Assembly (NCBI RefSeq): GCF_907165045.1
Contig: NZ_CAJRAU010000011.1
Location: 62,001-126,000 of the forward strand
Direction: 5' to 3'
Source of the DNA: Dyadobacter linearis
GTDB taxonomy: Bacteria; Bacteroidota; Bacteroidia; Cytophagales; Spirosomataceae
Length of the DNA: 64,000 nucleotides
Below, in pieces: positions 26,831 through 34,885 of the stretch. The notes below the pieces were generated by a model. The model saw nothing but the letters and a program-made list of their open reading frames with translations, was not told the DNA's origin and did no database searches. Position numbers and translations under genes: made by a program. Every line of letters starts with the position of its first letter. Position 1 is the stretch's first letter.

Positions 26831-27244
26831 TTATATACTAATCCTATGGTCCTTCGTAGCATTCCCACTTGCAGTGTGGCTAACATCGATGACCTGTTTG
26901 CCATTTTTAAAGATTTTCAAACCAAATTGAGTCGTTTCCGAAGAGCCGTTTTCCTTAATGCGCAATACAAGATCTAATCTATTGAGTGATCCTTCCGTTT
27001 CAAAAATGTAGCTGGTATTCAGAAGATCCTCGTTTGAGAATAGGATTTTACCATTATAACCTTTTAACAAAGTTCCTTCTCCGAAGGTAAGACTTCTTTG
27101 CACAGTCTTATAATTCCCATTTTGCGCGAACTCCAAACGATATATTGGAACTGACATAGGTTCAAGAAAAGCATCAGCATTTTTCCTACAGGACATTGAA
27201 AACAGCAGAAGGCAGATGACATAATAGCTAAAGAGCGTTTTCAT
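26831..27244 (-). CDS. Small lipoprotein, function unknown
   Basis: 137 residues: signal MKTLFSYYVICLLLFSMSC with Cys19 followed by RKN, then a beta-rich chain containing VIYRLEF-like strands (SVPIYRLEFAQNGNYKTVQR) and ending KDHRISI. No known domain. It stands alone between nhaA and the XRE regulator, and its relation to the mobile element is unclear. The predicted location is the cell envelope. Confidence 0.6.
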   Translation of the reverse strand: MKTLFSYYVICLLLFSMSCRKNADAFLEPMSVPIYRLEFAQNGNYKTVQRSLTFGEGTLLKGYNGKILFSNEDLLNTSYIFETEGSLNRLDLVLRIKENGSSETTQFGLKIFKNGKQVIDVSHTASGNATKDHRISI

Positions 27245-27312
27245 GATTTAGTAACATCAAGGTGAAATAGTTATGATCTCAGTAATAGAATTCAATGTCT
27301 TAAAGATAAGTA

Positions 27313-27330
27313 TTGGGATTATAATCCCAA
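27313..27330. promoter_or_regulatory. 18-bp perfect palindrome, likely XRE operator
   Basis: TTGGGATTATAATCCCAA is its own reverse complement and lies 33 bases before the GTG start of the XRE gene, the expected place for autoregulation. A weak -7-like TCACTTTG follows at 27352-27359. Confidence 0.65.
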
Positions 27331-27363
27331 TGAAAACAAACACTTTTTTCCTCACTTTGGCTT

Positions 27364-27609
27364 GTGGAATCCCAAAAGCTAAATAAACATTACCGTGACG
27401 ACGAGCGCTTGCATAAAATCGGAGATAAAATCCGGTTCTATCGTACAGTGAAAGGACTCACTCAAGCTGAGCTAGCGCAAGAATGTGGAGATAAAGACTG
27501 GTCGCAAATTTCACGCATGGAAAGAGGGCTGGTGAATTTTACGGTTTCTTACCTCTTTTTACTAGCTAAAATTTTGGATGTTCCAGTAGAGAAGTTTTTA
27601 GAGGATTGA
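27364..27609 (+). CDS. XRE-family helix-turn-helix regulator
   Basis: 81 residues from a GTG start. A Cro/C1 HTH occupies residues 18-78: IGDKIRFYRTVKGLTQAELA, then DWSQISRMERG as recognition helix, and FLLLAKILDVPVEKFLED. It is nearly all DNA-binding domain, as in phage or element regulators. The palindrome upstream suggests self-control. It is the leftmost gene that clearly suits the mobile element and is convergent with the MobC-like gene. Confidence 0.85.
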   Translation: MESQKLNKHYRDDERLHKIGDKIRFYRTVKGLTQAELAQECGDKDWSQISRMERGLVNFTVSYLFLLAKILDVPVEKFLED

Positions 27610-27662
27610 TAAAATAACAAATGGGAAAGAAAATTCTTTTCCCATTTGTGTAAACTTTAAGC

Positions 27663-28214
27663 TTAATCCTCTGAGATGCCGTACTGTCCGGCAAACACCT
27701 TCATCCTCTCCTCAATCTGAGAAACACAGCTAAGTAAGTACAAAATGACCTCGATGTTCGTCGATTCCTTTTGCAGGTCCATGACGGACTTTTTCAGATC
27801 CTTAACGTGTCGGATTAGATTTGGTATTAAACTTTTGCTGAGCACAAGTTCATTAATGTTATAGTTGGCTTTTTGGATAGCCATTCTCAACTCCACTGCC
27901 ATTTCCGAAAACTCTTTGCTAACCAGTACATCATATTCGGTGCGTTTCGCTATTAACAACATACTTCCCGTCATTTTGAGCAAGTTTGTCATCTCGGCTC
28001 TCACTTCCGGATCAATCGGTTTAGATAGAGTTACCGCTTCTCTATCCAGCAGCTTTTCTCTGAGGAAAACACCAAAGTCAACGACATAACCAGCGTGCTC
28101 TTTCCGCAGCTGCTCAACCTCCAATGGTGTTAACATTAGAGTCACGTTTTGCCTACGCTCTTGCGCTGGCAATCGAGGCCTTCCGCCCTTTTTTCGAAAT
28201 TTCTTTTCTTCCAT
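27663..28214 (-). CDS. MobC-like relaxosome accessory protein
   Basis: 183 residues. The N-terminus has the plasmid/mobilisable-element MobC signature: basic GGRPRLPAQERRQNVTLMLT, then LEVEQLRKEHAGYVVDFGVF, a ribbon-helix-helix-type DNA-binding domain. The rest is alpha-helical and may form a coiled coil (LIRHVKDLKKSVMDLQKEST). MobC proteins assist a relaxase at oriT. No relaxase gene is found in the window, although one usually follows directly. An oriT-like inverted repeat lies just upstream (28258-28321). Confidence 0.65.
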   Translation of the reverse strand: MEEKKFRKKGGRPRLPAQERRQNVTLMLTPLEVEQLRKEHAGYVVDFGVFLREKLLDREAVTLSKPIDPEVRAEMTNLLKMTGSMLLIAKRTEYDVLVSKEFSEMAVELRMAIQKANYNINELVLSKSLIPNLIRHVKDLKKSVMDLQKESTNIEVILYLLSCVSQIEERMKVFAGQYGISED

Positions 28215-28257
28215 AATTTTTCACAATGAGCCGTAGGGCGAATTGATTCCCAAAGGG

Positions 28258-28321
28258 CAAGCGGTTTTCCCGTGGACAGAATATGCCTAGCGATATTATG
28301 ACCATGGGAAAACATAGCTTG
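28258..28321. repeat. oriT-like imperfect inverted repeat
   Basis: Left arm CAAGC-G-GTTTTCCC-G-TGG (28258-28275) pairs with right arm CCA-T-GGGAAAAC-ATA-GCTTG (28302-28321). The inner arms are 12 bases with one mismatch. It lies upstream of the MobC-like gene, the usual place for a transfer origin. A direct repeat CGGTCGA at 28363 and 28373 (10 bases apart) follows. No nick site is asserted. Confidence 0.5.
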
Positions 28322-28426
28322 CTATTTAAGAAAAACCCTAAAAATTAGAATTGGAACGAAATCGGTCGATTCCGGTCGAAAATGTTAGTAAATAACTGAT
28401 AAGTATCGAATTGGTTTGAAGCAGAT

Positions 28427-28954
28427 CTAATTCCTACCCAAAGGAATCAAGATCCGCTTCGTTCGTCCGTCAAATACGTACTCTTTGCCGATTAGTATGT
28501 CACCAGCGCCCTTATCGGCCAATGTCAGAGTCAAACAATATTGTCCTTCGCGTTTGACTATCTCTCCTTCCTGCATCAGAATCTTATAGGAATGTACATT
28601 CCCATATGCTTGTGCTATCCGTTTCAACTGCCTATACTCCTCGGTACTGGTCTGGTACCAAAATATTAACGCAGCAATAAAGCTACATGCGCCTGCAATT
28701 GGAGCGGAAAAACCGACTCCTAAACCAAACGCTTCTTGCTTATTCTTAAAAGTAATTTGGGTTACCTCACCTTTGATGTTTTTGGCTGCTTCGTCTATTT
28801 GAGTCACAGACTTATCAACAGAATGGGTAAGAAATTGAAATCGTTGACTGATTTCAGTCATTACCATAGCAGACCAATCGTCCATCTCTATTCCGTATTT
28901 TGCTGAAAAGTGGCCTTTAATTTTTGTCAGCATCTCTTTTGATATCTTACCCAT
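28427..28954 (-). CDS. Single-TM element protein, function unknown
   Basis: 175 residues. An N-terminal soluble helical part (ISQRFQFLTHSVDKSVTQID) is followed by one membrane segment around 84-104 (GFSAPIAGACSFIAALIFWY), then about 65 residues ending in a beta-rich segment (YVFDGRTKRILIPLGRN). It overlaps the ParA-like stop by eight bases, so the two are coupled. No family is recognised. A membrane partner for the ATPase, or a transfer or exclusion protein, are guesses. Confidence 0.6.
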   Translation of the reverse strand: MGKISKEMLTKIKGHFSAKYGIEMDDWSAMVMTEISQRFQFLTHSVDKSVTQIDEAAKNIKGEVTQITFKNKQEAFGLGVGFSAPIAGACSFIAALIFWYQTSTEEYRQLKRIAQAYGNVHSYKILMQEGEIVKREGQYCLTLTLADKGAGDILIGKEYVFDGRTKRILIPLGRN

Positions 28955-29645
28955 TATTGAAGTTTTCTTTTAGTTCTTTTTTTATACGAATCTTTGCACC
29001 GGCAGAGTAACTGTTAAGTGAATACCCTTTCCTAATCCCATCCAATACCTGCCCTCCAAGAAGAGTTGATGGTTCGAAGTCACCAAACCGTTTGTACGTT
29101 AACCCCATCCTTTTACAGTTGTCTGCTAGTTCTGTTGATAGAGCTGGGAATTGATTGAAACTCGTGATGTTTTCCCAAACAATAACTTTGAACTCGTCAT
29201 TCAAAATGGAAATAATTTTCTGAAGGTAATCCACGGATGCTTTATAAGCACCTCCCCCACCAACAACAATATTGAAGATTACTTCGAAACATAGTTCATC
29301 GCAAAATTCTTTGAAGGGGATGTCTCTATGAATAAGTGCCGGAATCTGTTCTGATTCTGGTGCGCCAAAATCCATATAGATTTTTTCAAAGCTACTTTCT
29401 GCTAGACTCTCCATGTATCCCAAAAACGTATCCCGCACCAATACGTCGCGATTATCAAGAAGAGAAATGGTTTCCAATCTATCTGCACCAAGAAATTTGA
29501 GTTGACGTGTAGACGTTTGCGTGGAGCTATCCACGTCAACAAAAAGTGAATGCTCATCCGGCACAGAAAGCGCTCGGAAGTAAGTATGGAAGCTCTTACC
29601 TACCCCTCCTTTGGATTGTAGGGTAAATTCAATAATACGACTCAT
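28947..29645 (-). CDS. ParA/MinD-like P-loop ATPase
   Basis: 232 residues. The deviant Walker A is at the N-terminus (LQSKGGVGKSFHTYF, residues 8-22), followed by a Walker A'-like LFVDVDSSTQTS and a switch-like YMDFGAPESEQ. It is shorter than chromosomal ParA and has no HTH. On Bacteroidota conjugative elements a ParA-like protein often heads the transfer genes. No ParB is nearby, so plasmid-style partition is not supported. It is coupled to both neighbours by short overlaps. Confidence 0.75.
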   Translation of the reverse strand: MSRIIEFTLQSKGGVGKSFHTYFRALSVPDEHSLFVDVDSSTQTSTRQLKFLGADRLETISLLDNRDVLVRDTFLGYMESLAESSFEKIYMDFGAPESEQIPALIHRDIPFKEFCDELCFEVIFNIVVGGGGAYKASVDYLQKIISILNDEFKVIVWENITSFNQFPALSTELADNCKRMGLTYKRFGDFEPSTLLGGQVLDGIRKGYSLNSYSAGAKIRIKKELKENFNNG

Positions 29646-30004
29646 TATTTTGAAAATTTAGATTTGATAATTTGATTTTGACTGGTGCTTAGCTCATCAG
29701 GGTCTGACCATTGTACGCCTGACCGGGAGTCAGATGCTTTCGCCTTTTCTTCGCGTTTCGAAGGCATAACCATTGGAGAGCGTATTTTCACAGCATTTTT
29801 CATCTTACCATGAAAATAGAACCGGCAGTATTTGATATCGCTCACTGTTACGAGGCCCGGCGTTCCCAAATCTCCATTGATAGTCTCGGCAATAAATACG
29901 GATGATAACCCTGGCTCAAAATAGTCCTGGTATAAACTGTACAGAATCTTCCTGCGCTTACGGTCCTTCTTTTCAAAAAGACGGATTAAGATTTCGTTAT
30001 CCAT
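29645..30004 (-). CDS. Small element protein, function unknown
   Basis: 119 residues, basic, no membrane segment. The first 75 residues look folded (LFEKKDRKRRKILYSLYQDY; TVSDIKYCRFYFHGKM); the last 40 are low-complexity and polar. It shares one base with the ParA-like start, so it is coupled to it. The layout resembles a small DNA-binding partner, but no HTH can be placed. First gene of a three-gene set ending at 28427. Confidence 0.5.
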   Translation of the reverse strand: MDNEILIRLFEKKDRKRRKILYSLYQDYFEPGLSSVFIAETINGDLGTPGLVTVSDIKYCRFYFHGKMKNAVKIRSPMVMPSKREEKAKASDSRSGVQWSDPDELSTSQNQIIKSKFSK

Positions 30005-30084
30005 GACGTGTCGAAGTTTACGGTTGCCTAGAACCGCATTTGTTGAATACTAAACTTGGAGAATGATAATTCTTTGAAAACAGG

Positions 30085-30228
30085 TACTACTACACCCGCT
30101 ACATTACTACACATCATTTTAGAAAGCTCTTTCTCAGCCAGTTGTGCAATAATCATTTACCACTTCACTTACTACACTTCAATCTTGGTCCTACTTCAAA
30201 TTCTTTCTGACCCCATTTTGTAGTAAGT
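30085..30228. repeat. Iteron-like TACTACAC repeats with an inverted pair
   Basis: ACTACAC occurs at 30089-30095, 30106-30112 and 30171-30177. ACTTACTACA (30167-30176) pairs as an inverted repeat with TGTAGTAAGT (30219-30228). The cluster sits between the VapE-like gene's 3' end and the 119-residue gene, in otherwise gene-free sequence. It could be an element origin or a regulator array. Confidence 0.45.
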
Positions 30229-30290
30229 GGTAGTAAAAGAATAATAACCGTCTTACTTCACTCAACTCTAAGATTATCAATGCAATAGAC

Positions 30291-31499
30291 CTATTTGTAG
30301 TAGGTAGTAAGATCATTATGCAAAATATAATATCCTTTCACAGGAAACCTTTGCTCCTCGTGCCCTCTTTTCTGAGTTTGAGCGAACCCCAAAAATTTAA
30401 GTGCTTTACCGATCTCGACTGGGCTAATTTTCAGTTTTCCGTCTGTTCTGATTGCTAGGTTCTCACACAGATCAGTTGCGGTGTAAAACTGATCAAAACT
30501 GTCCTTTGTGGCCGGAGAATAGAATTTCTGTATCAGTTCGAACTCGATAGTAGTGGTCTTATACTTACTGTTTGCCAGCTCATTATCTAAAATCTCGTGC
30601 ACTGTCATTTCGTACTTAAATCCAGATTTGTAGAGTTGATAAGCTTGCGACCAGACAACGTTGATATCAATGTCTGATTTGTAAGCCCAATTAATCTCTC
30701 GAACTCCGAAACACAACCATCTGACGCTGCCAGTTTCATCAACTAAGAACTCAGCTTTGTTAGTCGAGCCCCATATAGATGCTCTTCTCGGCTCCATCTT
30801 TGGCCTTCGATCGTATGGGTGACGTACCTTAATATACGACTTGCTCATTAAGGTCTTTTGTGCATTAATTTCTGTCTTGGACAAAGTAGAAAGTTCATCT
30901 TGAATGACACCGAAATTTTGACACAACGCAATCAGACTGTCCTTATCAACAGAAATGTTTTCAACCTGATAGTCTTTGAGCACCTCAGGAATCAAAAACC
31001 GTGTCAGCGTCGTTTTTCCACTATTTTGGTCGTCCTGAACAAATATCAGTGCCTGTTTATTGAAGTAATCATCGTCTAATGCACATACAACGCAGCGAAC
31101 CAGCCATTTCTTAAACTGAATGATAAAGCGTTGCGGATCATCGACACTGATGTACTGAGCAAACTTTTCAATATAATCGCCATGTATTTCTTCCTTCCAC
31201 AGACATGCGTTTGTCTCAAAATAGGATTCGAATGGATTGATCCTGGGGATATAATCGGAACACAAAAACGTGTTGATCTCTCCAACACTTGTTTTAAATC
31301 CAGCCTCTCTGGCTTCAATGTACAGCGTATTGAGGTTGACCGGATGGTATTCTGACTTACCTTTCTCTCTAACAAGCACTTCATTTAAGATGACATTGTA
31401 AAGGAAATCATACTTGGACGACAAAAATCTAATTACTTTGACAGTGGAACTCTTCGAGGTCAGGCTAATAGATTTTACTCCCTGATGTTTTTTCATCAT
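30291..31499 (-). CDS. VapE/VirE-type P-loop ATPase, probable replication protein
   Basis: 402 residues. The Walker A is FVQDDQNSGKTTLTRF with GKTT at 161-164, followed by a Walker B-like GVIQDELSTL near 193-202 and an arginine-rich segment with a possible sensor (SIWGSTNKAEFLVDETGSVR). This arrangement is that of the virulence-associated E family, SF3-like helicases or primase partners of phages and islands. The C-terminal 80 residues resemble a winged helix. There is no separate primase nearby. It probably helps the excised element replicate. Confidence 0.78.
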   Translation of the reverse strand: MMKKHQGVKSISLTSKSSTVKVIRFLSSKYDFLYNVILNEVLVREKGKSEYHPVNLNTLYIEAREAGFKTSVGEINTFLCSDYIPRINPFESYFETNACLWKEEIHGDYIEKFAQYISVDDPQRFIIQFKKWLVRCVVCALDDDYFNKQALIFVQDDQNSGKTTLTRFLIPEVLKDYQVENISVDKDSLIALCQNFGVIQDELSTLSKTEINAQKTLMSKSYIKVRHPYDRRPKMEPRRASIWGSTNKAEFLVDETGSVRWLCFGVREINWAYKSDIDINVVWSQAYQLYKSGFKYEMTVHEILDNELANSKYKTTTIEFELIQKFYSPATKDSFDQFYTATDLCENLAIRTDGKLKISPVEIGKALKFLGFAQTQKRGHEEQRFPVKGYYILHNDLTTYYK

Positions 31500-31580
31500 T
31501 CTGCATAGATATTGATTATCATGAACAGAAATGGTATATTTGTCTCACCACAAGCACAATACCATTTCAAGTAATTGAGG

Positions 31581-31604
31581 AAGCGAACCCTACAAGGTTC
31601 GCTT
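31581..31604. terminator. Stem-loop between HTH and VapE-like genes
   Basis: AAGCGAACC (31581-31589) and GGTTCGCTT (31596-31604) form a nine-base-pair hairpin with T-run on the plus strand only. On the minus strand, where the genes are, it would be a hairpin right after the HTH stop without U-tract. Confidence 0.5.
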
Positions 31605-31605
31605 T

Positions 31606-31944
31606 TTACTTTCTCGCACTAGACGGTTGCCTGTTTGCGACATATGAACGGGCTTCGTCTTCGATTTCCTCTATTGTCTTTCTTCTACCGGTTCTGATAT
31701 AATCTAAAAGCTCCTTGCGGGAAAAATACAATCTCTTCGACTTTTTCATCACGGGTATCCTTCCGGCAGATACTAGATTGTAAACGGTAGGTACCGCAAG
31801 CTCCAATATTTGTGCCGCCTCAGTAATGTTCACAAACTTGTCGGGCATAGCACGTGTAGCATTAACAGTGTTTGATCTGAGCTCCATTACCAGAGATTCA
31901 ATTCGCTCTAGTCGTTGGTCAATTACAATAAAAGGATTTTCCAT
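31606..31944 (-). CDS. Excisionase-like helix-turn-helix protein
   Basis: 112 residues. An N-terminal helix (QRLERIESLVMELRSN) suits dimerisation; then the MerR/Xis-type HTH FVNITEAAQILELAVPTVYN and RIPVMKKSKRLYFSRKELLD near 37-79, followed by a basic tail. This is the HTH_17 pattern typical of excisionases or regulators in Bacteroidota integrative elements. Its place two genes from the integrase supports that role. Confidence 0.78.
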   Translation of the reverse strand: MENPFIVIDQRLERIESLVMELRSNTVNATRAMPDKFVNITEAAQILELAVPTVYNLVSAGRIPVMKKSKRLYFSRKELLDYIRTGRRKTIEEIEDEARSYVANRQPSSARK

Positions 31945-31996
31945 TTGCAGTTATGTTTTGTTTCTACAAGGATATGGGGTTTTATTAGGTGTTTTT

Positions 31997-33253
31997 TCAC
32001 TTTTGTACTGGTTGTAAATTTTGTATGTCATTTTTGTACCGTTTTCTCACTTCTGGTAAGCAACTCTTCTTATTTGACCTGAAATTCTTCAGTATTGTAT
32101 CAAAGTCAAACCCATCAAAATGATCTGTCAGTAGTCGTAAGTATCTTTCCCTATCTTTATTTTCATATAATTCATTAGAAGTTTCCTGCATAAACCGGTG
32201 AAAGACATCCTGAGTTACGCCAACTTTAAATCTATCCAGCTTGATCTTTTCACCTTTCACTTCTCCCAAAAATGCCATTTTCAAAAATCTAGTAAAATCT
32301 CGTTTTGCCATTTGAGGAATGTCATTTTTGCATGCAGAACAACACATGACGCCAAAGTAGTCAATCACCTTCGGCATGGGCATTCCGTTGAACTGATTTT
32401 TCTGCTGACTAATTTCAAATAACTCAAGTTGGAACTCACTGTCGGAGTAAACTGCTGTTCCCTTCGCATCGATGGAACCCGGGTTATCCGCAACCACAAT
32501 ATCATTACTAAGTTGATGATCAACATCCGAGAATAGTTTGCGAGTAGCAGCATTATCCGCTTGATCACTCTCCATTCCTTCCTTGGCTTCAATTTTCACA
32601 TCATCCGGAGTGGAACTTGTGACTGTATCTTCCTGATCCCTCTGTAAATCAATTAAACTAAGATTCTGATTAGACTCAAGCTCTCCGGTTTCGATTTTAG
32701 AGGCTACTCCTCCGGTAGTCTGTTCAATGCCATACTTATGAAAGTCTCCCTTTAAAATTTCCCTTCCCAATTTTTCAAAAATCAAAGGGTCCCCGACCGT
32801 GGCATTTTGTAATTGGACAATATACTGGCTAGTTGTAAGCGCACGTGTCGTGTGGATGAAATTCTTACGGATAATTCTCATGAAGCTCCAAAAAATAACT
32901 GAGAGAAAACATATTGAAACTCCGAGCGTCAAGTAAGTAATTGTCCATTTTCCAGCAAACAGGCCGTCCCAGAACCTAGATTGGTAAATAGAGAAGCAAC
33001 CTAACATAATTAGCAATGCATTAATACAGTACACAAAGCGGTTGACCCGCTTATGTCTTGTGAAATGAAATGCCACAAAAAGATCGGGGGACAAACCGTA
33101 AGCGTCGAAAAGTCTAAGCCCAATTGCTAAATACTTAAGTCGTGTTGCTAGTTCAGCTTTTCTATCATATACGCATAGGTACTCACGCGCCTTATAATTG
33201 TTAATATTAATTCCTTGAATTGCTGGGAATACCTTACCATCATAATTTTCCAT
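31997..33253 (-). CDS. Two-TM protein with long linker and C-terminal domain, function unknown
   Basis: 418 residues. About 70 soluble N-terminal residues, then two membrane helices near 72-88 and 104-124 (YLTLGVSICFLSVIFWSFMR), a polar low-complexity linker (about 185-280), and a C-terminal helical domain from 290 with a CCSAC cysteine cluster (PKVIDYFGVMCCSACKNDIP) and DRFKVGVTQDVFHRFMQETS. No family is recognised. It lies four bases from the integrase stop, so it is part of the element core rather than cargo added at random. Confidence 0.6.
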   Translation of the reverse strand: MENYDGKVFPAIQGININNYKAREYLCVYDRKAELATRLKYLAIGLRLFDAYGLSPDLFVAFHFTRHKRVNRFVYCINALLIMLGCFSIYQSRFWDGLFAGKWTITYLTLGVSICFLSVIFWSFMRIIRKNFIHTTRALTTSQYIVQLQNATVGDPLIFEKLGREILKGDFHKYGIEQTTGGVASKIETGELESNQNLSLIDLQRDQEDTVTSSTPDDVKIEAKEGMESDQADNAATRKLFSDVDHQLSNDIVVADNPGSIDAKGTAVYSDSEFQLELFEISQQKNQFNGMPMPKVIDYFGVMCCSACKNDIPQMAKRDFTRFLKMAFLGEVKGEKIKLDRFKVGVTQDVFHRFMQETSNELYENKDRERYLRLLTDHFDGFDFDTILKNFRSNKKSCLPEVRKRYKNDIQNLQPVQK

Positions 33254-33257
33254 GCAG

Positions 33258-34385
33258 TTACAGTTTTATTCGATTAGCAGCTTCAATTTTCTTTTTATCG
33301 ATTACCTTGGTATAGATCTCAGTCGTCTTTAAATGCCTGTGTCCTAACATTTTTGAGACAGTGTAAATGTCTGTACCAAGTGTCAGCTGCAGCGTTGCGA
33401 ACGTGTGCCGAAAACAGTGAAATGTAATTTTCTTGTGAATCCCTGCATTCATTATCCAACGAGAAAGTATCAAATTCGTATGCGCCGAATATTTGAGTCC
33501 TCGAAAAACACGCTCTTTATCATCTTCCCTATCCCCCATTTGTTCATATGCCTGCTCTGGAATATGCAGGGTTTCCGCACCTTTAGTTTTTTGCTGGGTA
33601 AATCTGAGAAAGTAGCCATCGATTTCAGAATGCTGCACTTCCTTCCAGGTCAGTTTTATCATATCAGACCATCTAAGTCCTGTCAGTGCTGAGAAAATTG
33701 CAGCACGCTTTAAAACTGGGTGCTCGCATTCAGTTAGATAAACTGCTTTGAGCTCTTCAAGAGTTAAAAATTCACGGTGCGTTTCTCCCTGCGGCACGCC
33801 TTTCACTCTTAGCAGCGGATTGACTGCGAAGAGCCTATCTTCAAACGCTTCTTTAATACAAGCCCGAAACTTATTGTAGTAGCTATACTTGGTATTGGTT
33901 GAAAGACTGGCTTGCTCCGACTTTATGGATTTTACCTTATCTAAAAACATCTTAAATCCTTCGCAAAACTTCTCATCAACTTGGCCAAAGGTGCATTTAC
34001 CCATTGTATACAGATCCAGGTATTTATATGTCCCATACCAATTATCATAGTTGCCCTTCGACTTATTTCGTTTCGCAGCCATAGCTTTAAAATATGCCAG
34101 GAAATCCTTTTTGGCATTGAGCCTGTCAGCGAAATCAAAATTCTGATTGATAAATTGAAGCTCTCTTTCCGAACGAATGCTTTCTGCCTTAGCCTTGCTT
34201 ATTCTATTGTATTCTTTCTGAGTAGGATTCGTCGGTTTATCGTATAAGTATATTTTCAAGAACTCTCGGCGAGTCTCCTTCCCCGTTTCCGGAATGTAAA
34301 TAGCAGGGTAATAATCCAGGTAAAGACTTTTTCTCCCGTCTGACAATATTTTTTCTCTAAGCTTTACACTTCTTGTCCTTTCCAT
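33258..34385 (-). CDS. Tyrosine recombinase (integrase) of the mobile element
   Basis: 375 residues. The N-terminal part has a SAM-like core-binding domain (about 90-190), the C-terminal part the catalytic domain. Active-site residues are all seen: Arg238 in ALTGLRWSDM, Lys266 in FTQQKTKG, His323 and Arg326 in HCFRHTFATL, His349 in LGHRHLKT, Tyr358 in TEIYTKV. This is the Bacteroidota phage-integrase type with an arm-binding N-terminus. The zinc-finger/HTH gene is one base upstream, and the mnmE end is about 600 bases away. It should integrate and excise the element. Confidence 0.93.
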   Translation of the reverse strand: MERTRSVKLREKILSDGRKSLYLDYYPAIYIPETGKETRREFLKIYLYDKPTNPTQKEYNRISKAKAESIRSERELQFINQNFDFADRLNAKKDFLAYFKAMAAKRNKSKGNYDNWYGTYKYLDLYTMGKCTFGQVDEKFCEGFKMFLDKVKSIKSEQASLSTNTKYSYYNKFRACIKEAFEDRLFAVNPLLRVKGVPQGETHREFLTLEELKAVYLTECEHPVLKRAAIFSALTGLRWSDMIKLTWKEVQHSEIDGYFLRFTQQKTKGAETLHIPEQAYEQMGDREDDKERVFRGLKYSAHTNLILSRWIMNAGIHKKITFHCFRHTFATLQLTLGTDIYTVSKMLGHRHLKTTEIYTKVIDKKKIEAANRIKL

Positions 34386-34735
34386 TATATGAATAGTTTA
34401 TCTATTGAACTTCTTGATATCACAATGCGGCGGCCTAGCTTGACCGATTTGATCTTCCGATCACCGATGAGTCTCCATAATGTCGTCCTGCTAATCGTTA
34501 GCAACGAGCATGCATCCCTTACAGATAAATAGCTCTTTGACGATACATCACTTTTTGTGATTTGTCTCTTCTCAACTGTCTCCTTTTCGCTCTGCTCCAC
34601 CTTGCCCTGACGAACCCTCTTTTTATAGTTCCTCCTGTTACATTTTAGGCAGCAAAATCTGGTCTGCGTAGTCCTCGCGGTGAACCGTTTACTGCATTCC
34701 TGACAGATCCGTACAGTTTCGATTGTTGAGCTCAT
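34385..34735 (-). CDS. Zinc-finger plus HTH protein, integrase-linked
   Basis: 116 residues. Cys11, Cys14, Cys28/29 and Cys32 form a zinc-ribbon-like knuckle (CQECSKRF; FCCLKCNRRN). A linker rich in Lys and Glu follows, then a MerR/Xis-type HTH (YLSVRDACSLLTISRTTLWR, then KIKSVKLGRRIVISRSSIDK). The stop overlaps the integrase start by one base. The 250 bases upstream are full of phased repeats, which it or the integrase may bind. Confidence 0.75.
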   Translation of the reverse strand: MSSTIETVRICQECSKRFTARTTQTRFCCLKCNRRNYKKRVRQGKVEQSEKETVEKRQITKSDVSSKSYLSVRDACSLLTISRTTLWRLIGDRKIKSVKLGRRIVISRSSIDKLFI

Positions 34736-34750
34736 TTCGAGAATTTTTTA

Positions 34751-34800
34751 AAGTGTTTCAGCATGTTTCTCAACGTTTCAGAATGTTTCAGTTTGTTTCA
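34751..34800. repeat. Five 10-bp direct repeats ending GTTTCA
   Basis: Consecutive decamers AAGTGTTTCA, GCATGTTTCT, CAACGTTTCA, GAATGTTTCA and GTTTGTTTCA, with the core GTTTC recurring exactly every ten bases (34755, 34765, 34775, 34785, 34795). One helical turn spacing implies cooperative binding on one DNA face. The array begins 16 bases upstream of the zinc-finger/HTH start. Confidence 0.8.
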
Positions 34801-34823
34801 TCATTTCCCCCCTAAATCGTGAA

Positions 34824-34885
34824 TTTTTGTACCTTTTTGTACCTCGGCTTAAAAATACCATAAAAGGTACAAAAAGGTACAAACC
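34824..34885. repeat. Nested direct and inverted GTACC repeats
   Basis: TTTTTGTACC occurs twice in tandem (34824-34833, 34834-34843). The reverse set GGTACAAAAA, GGTACAAACC (34866-34885) mirrors it, giving inverted arms of 19 bases at 34826-34844 and 34865-34883 that match exactly. A further direct repeat AAAATACCA lies at 34852 and 34902, exactly 50 bases apart. Confidence 0.85.

Noticed and set aside
26531..27312. Left attachment site of the element (copy of the mnmE 3' end)
   Set aside because: I searched by eye for the last 18 bases of mnmE and found no convincing copy here; the left end may lie outside the window.
34751..34800. CRISPR array
   Set aside because: The repeat unit is 10 bases with no separate spacers and no cas genes; it fits a protein-binding array instead.
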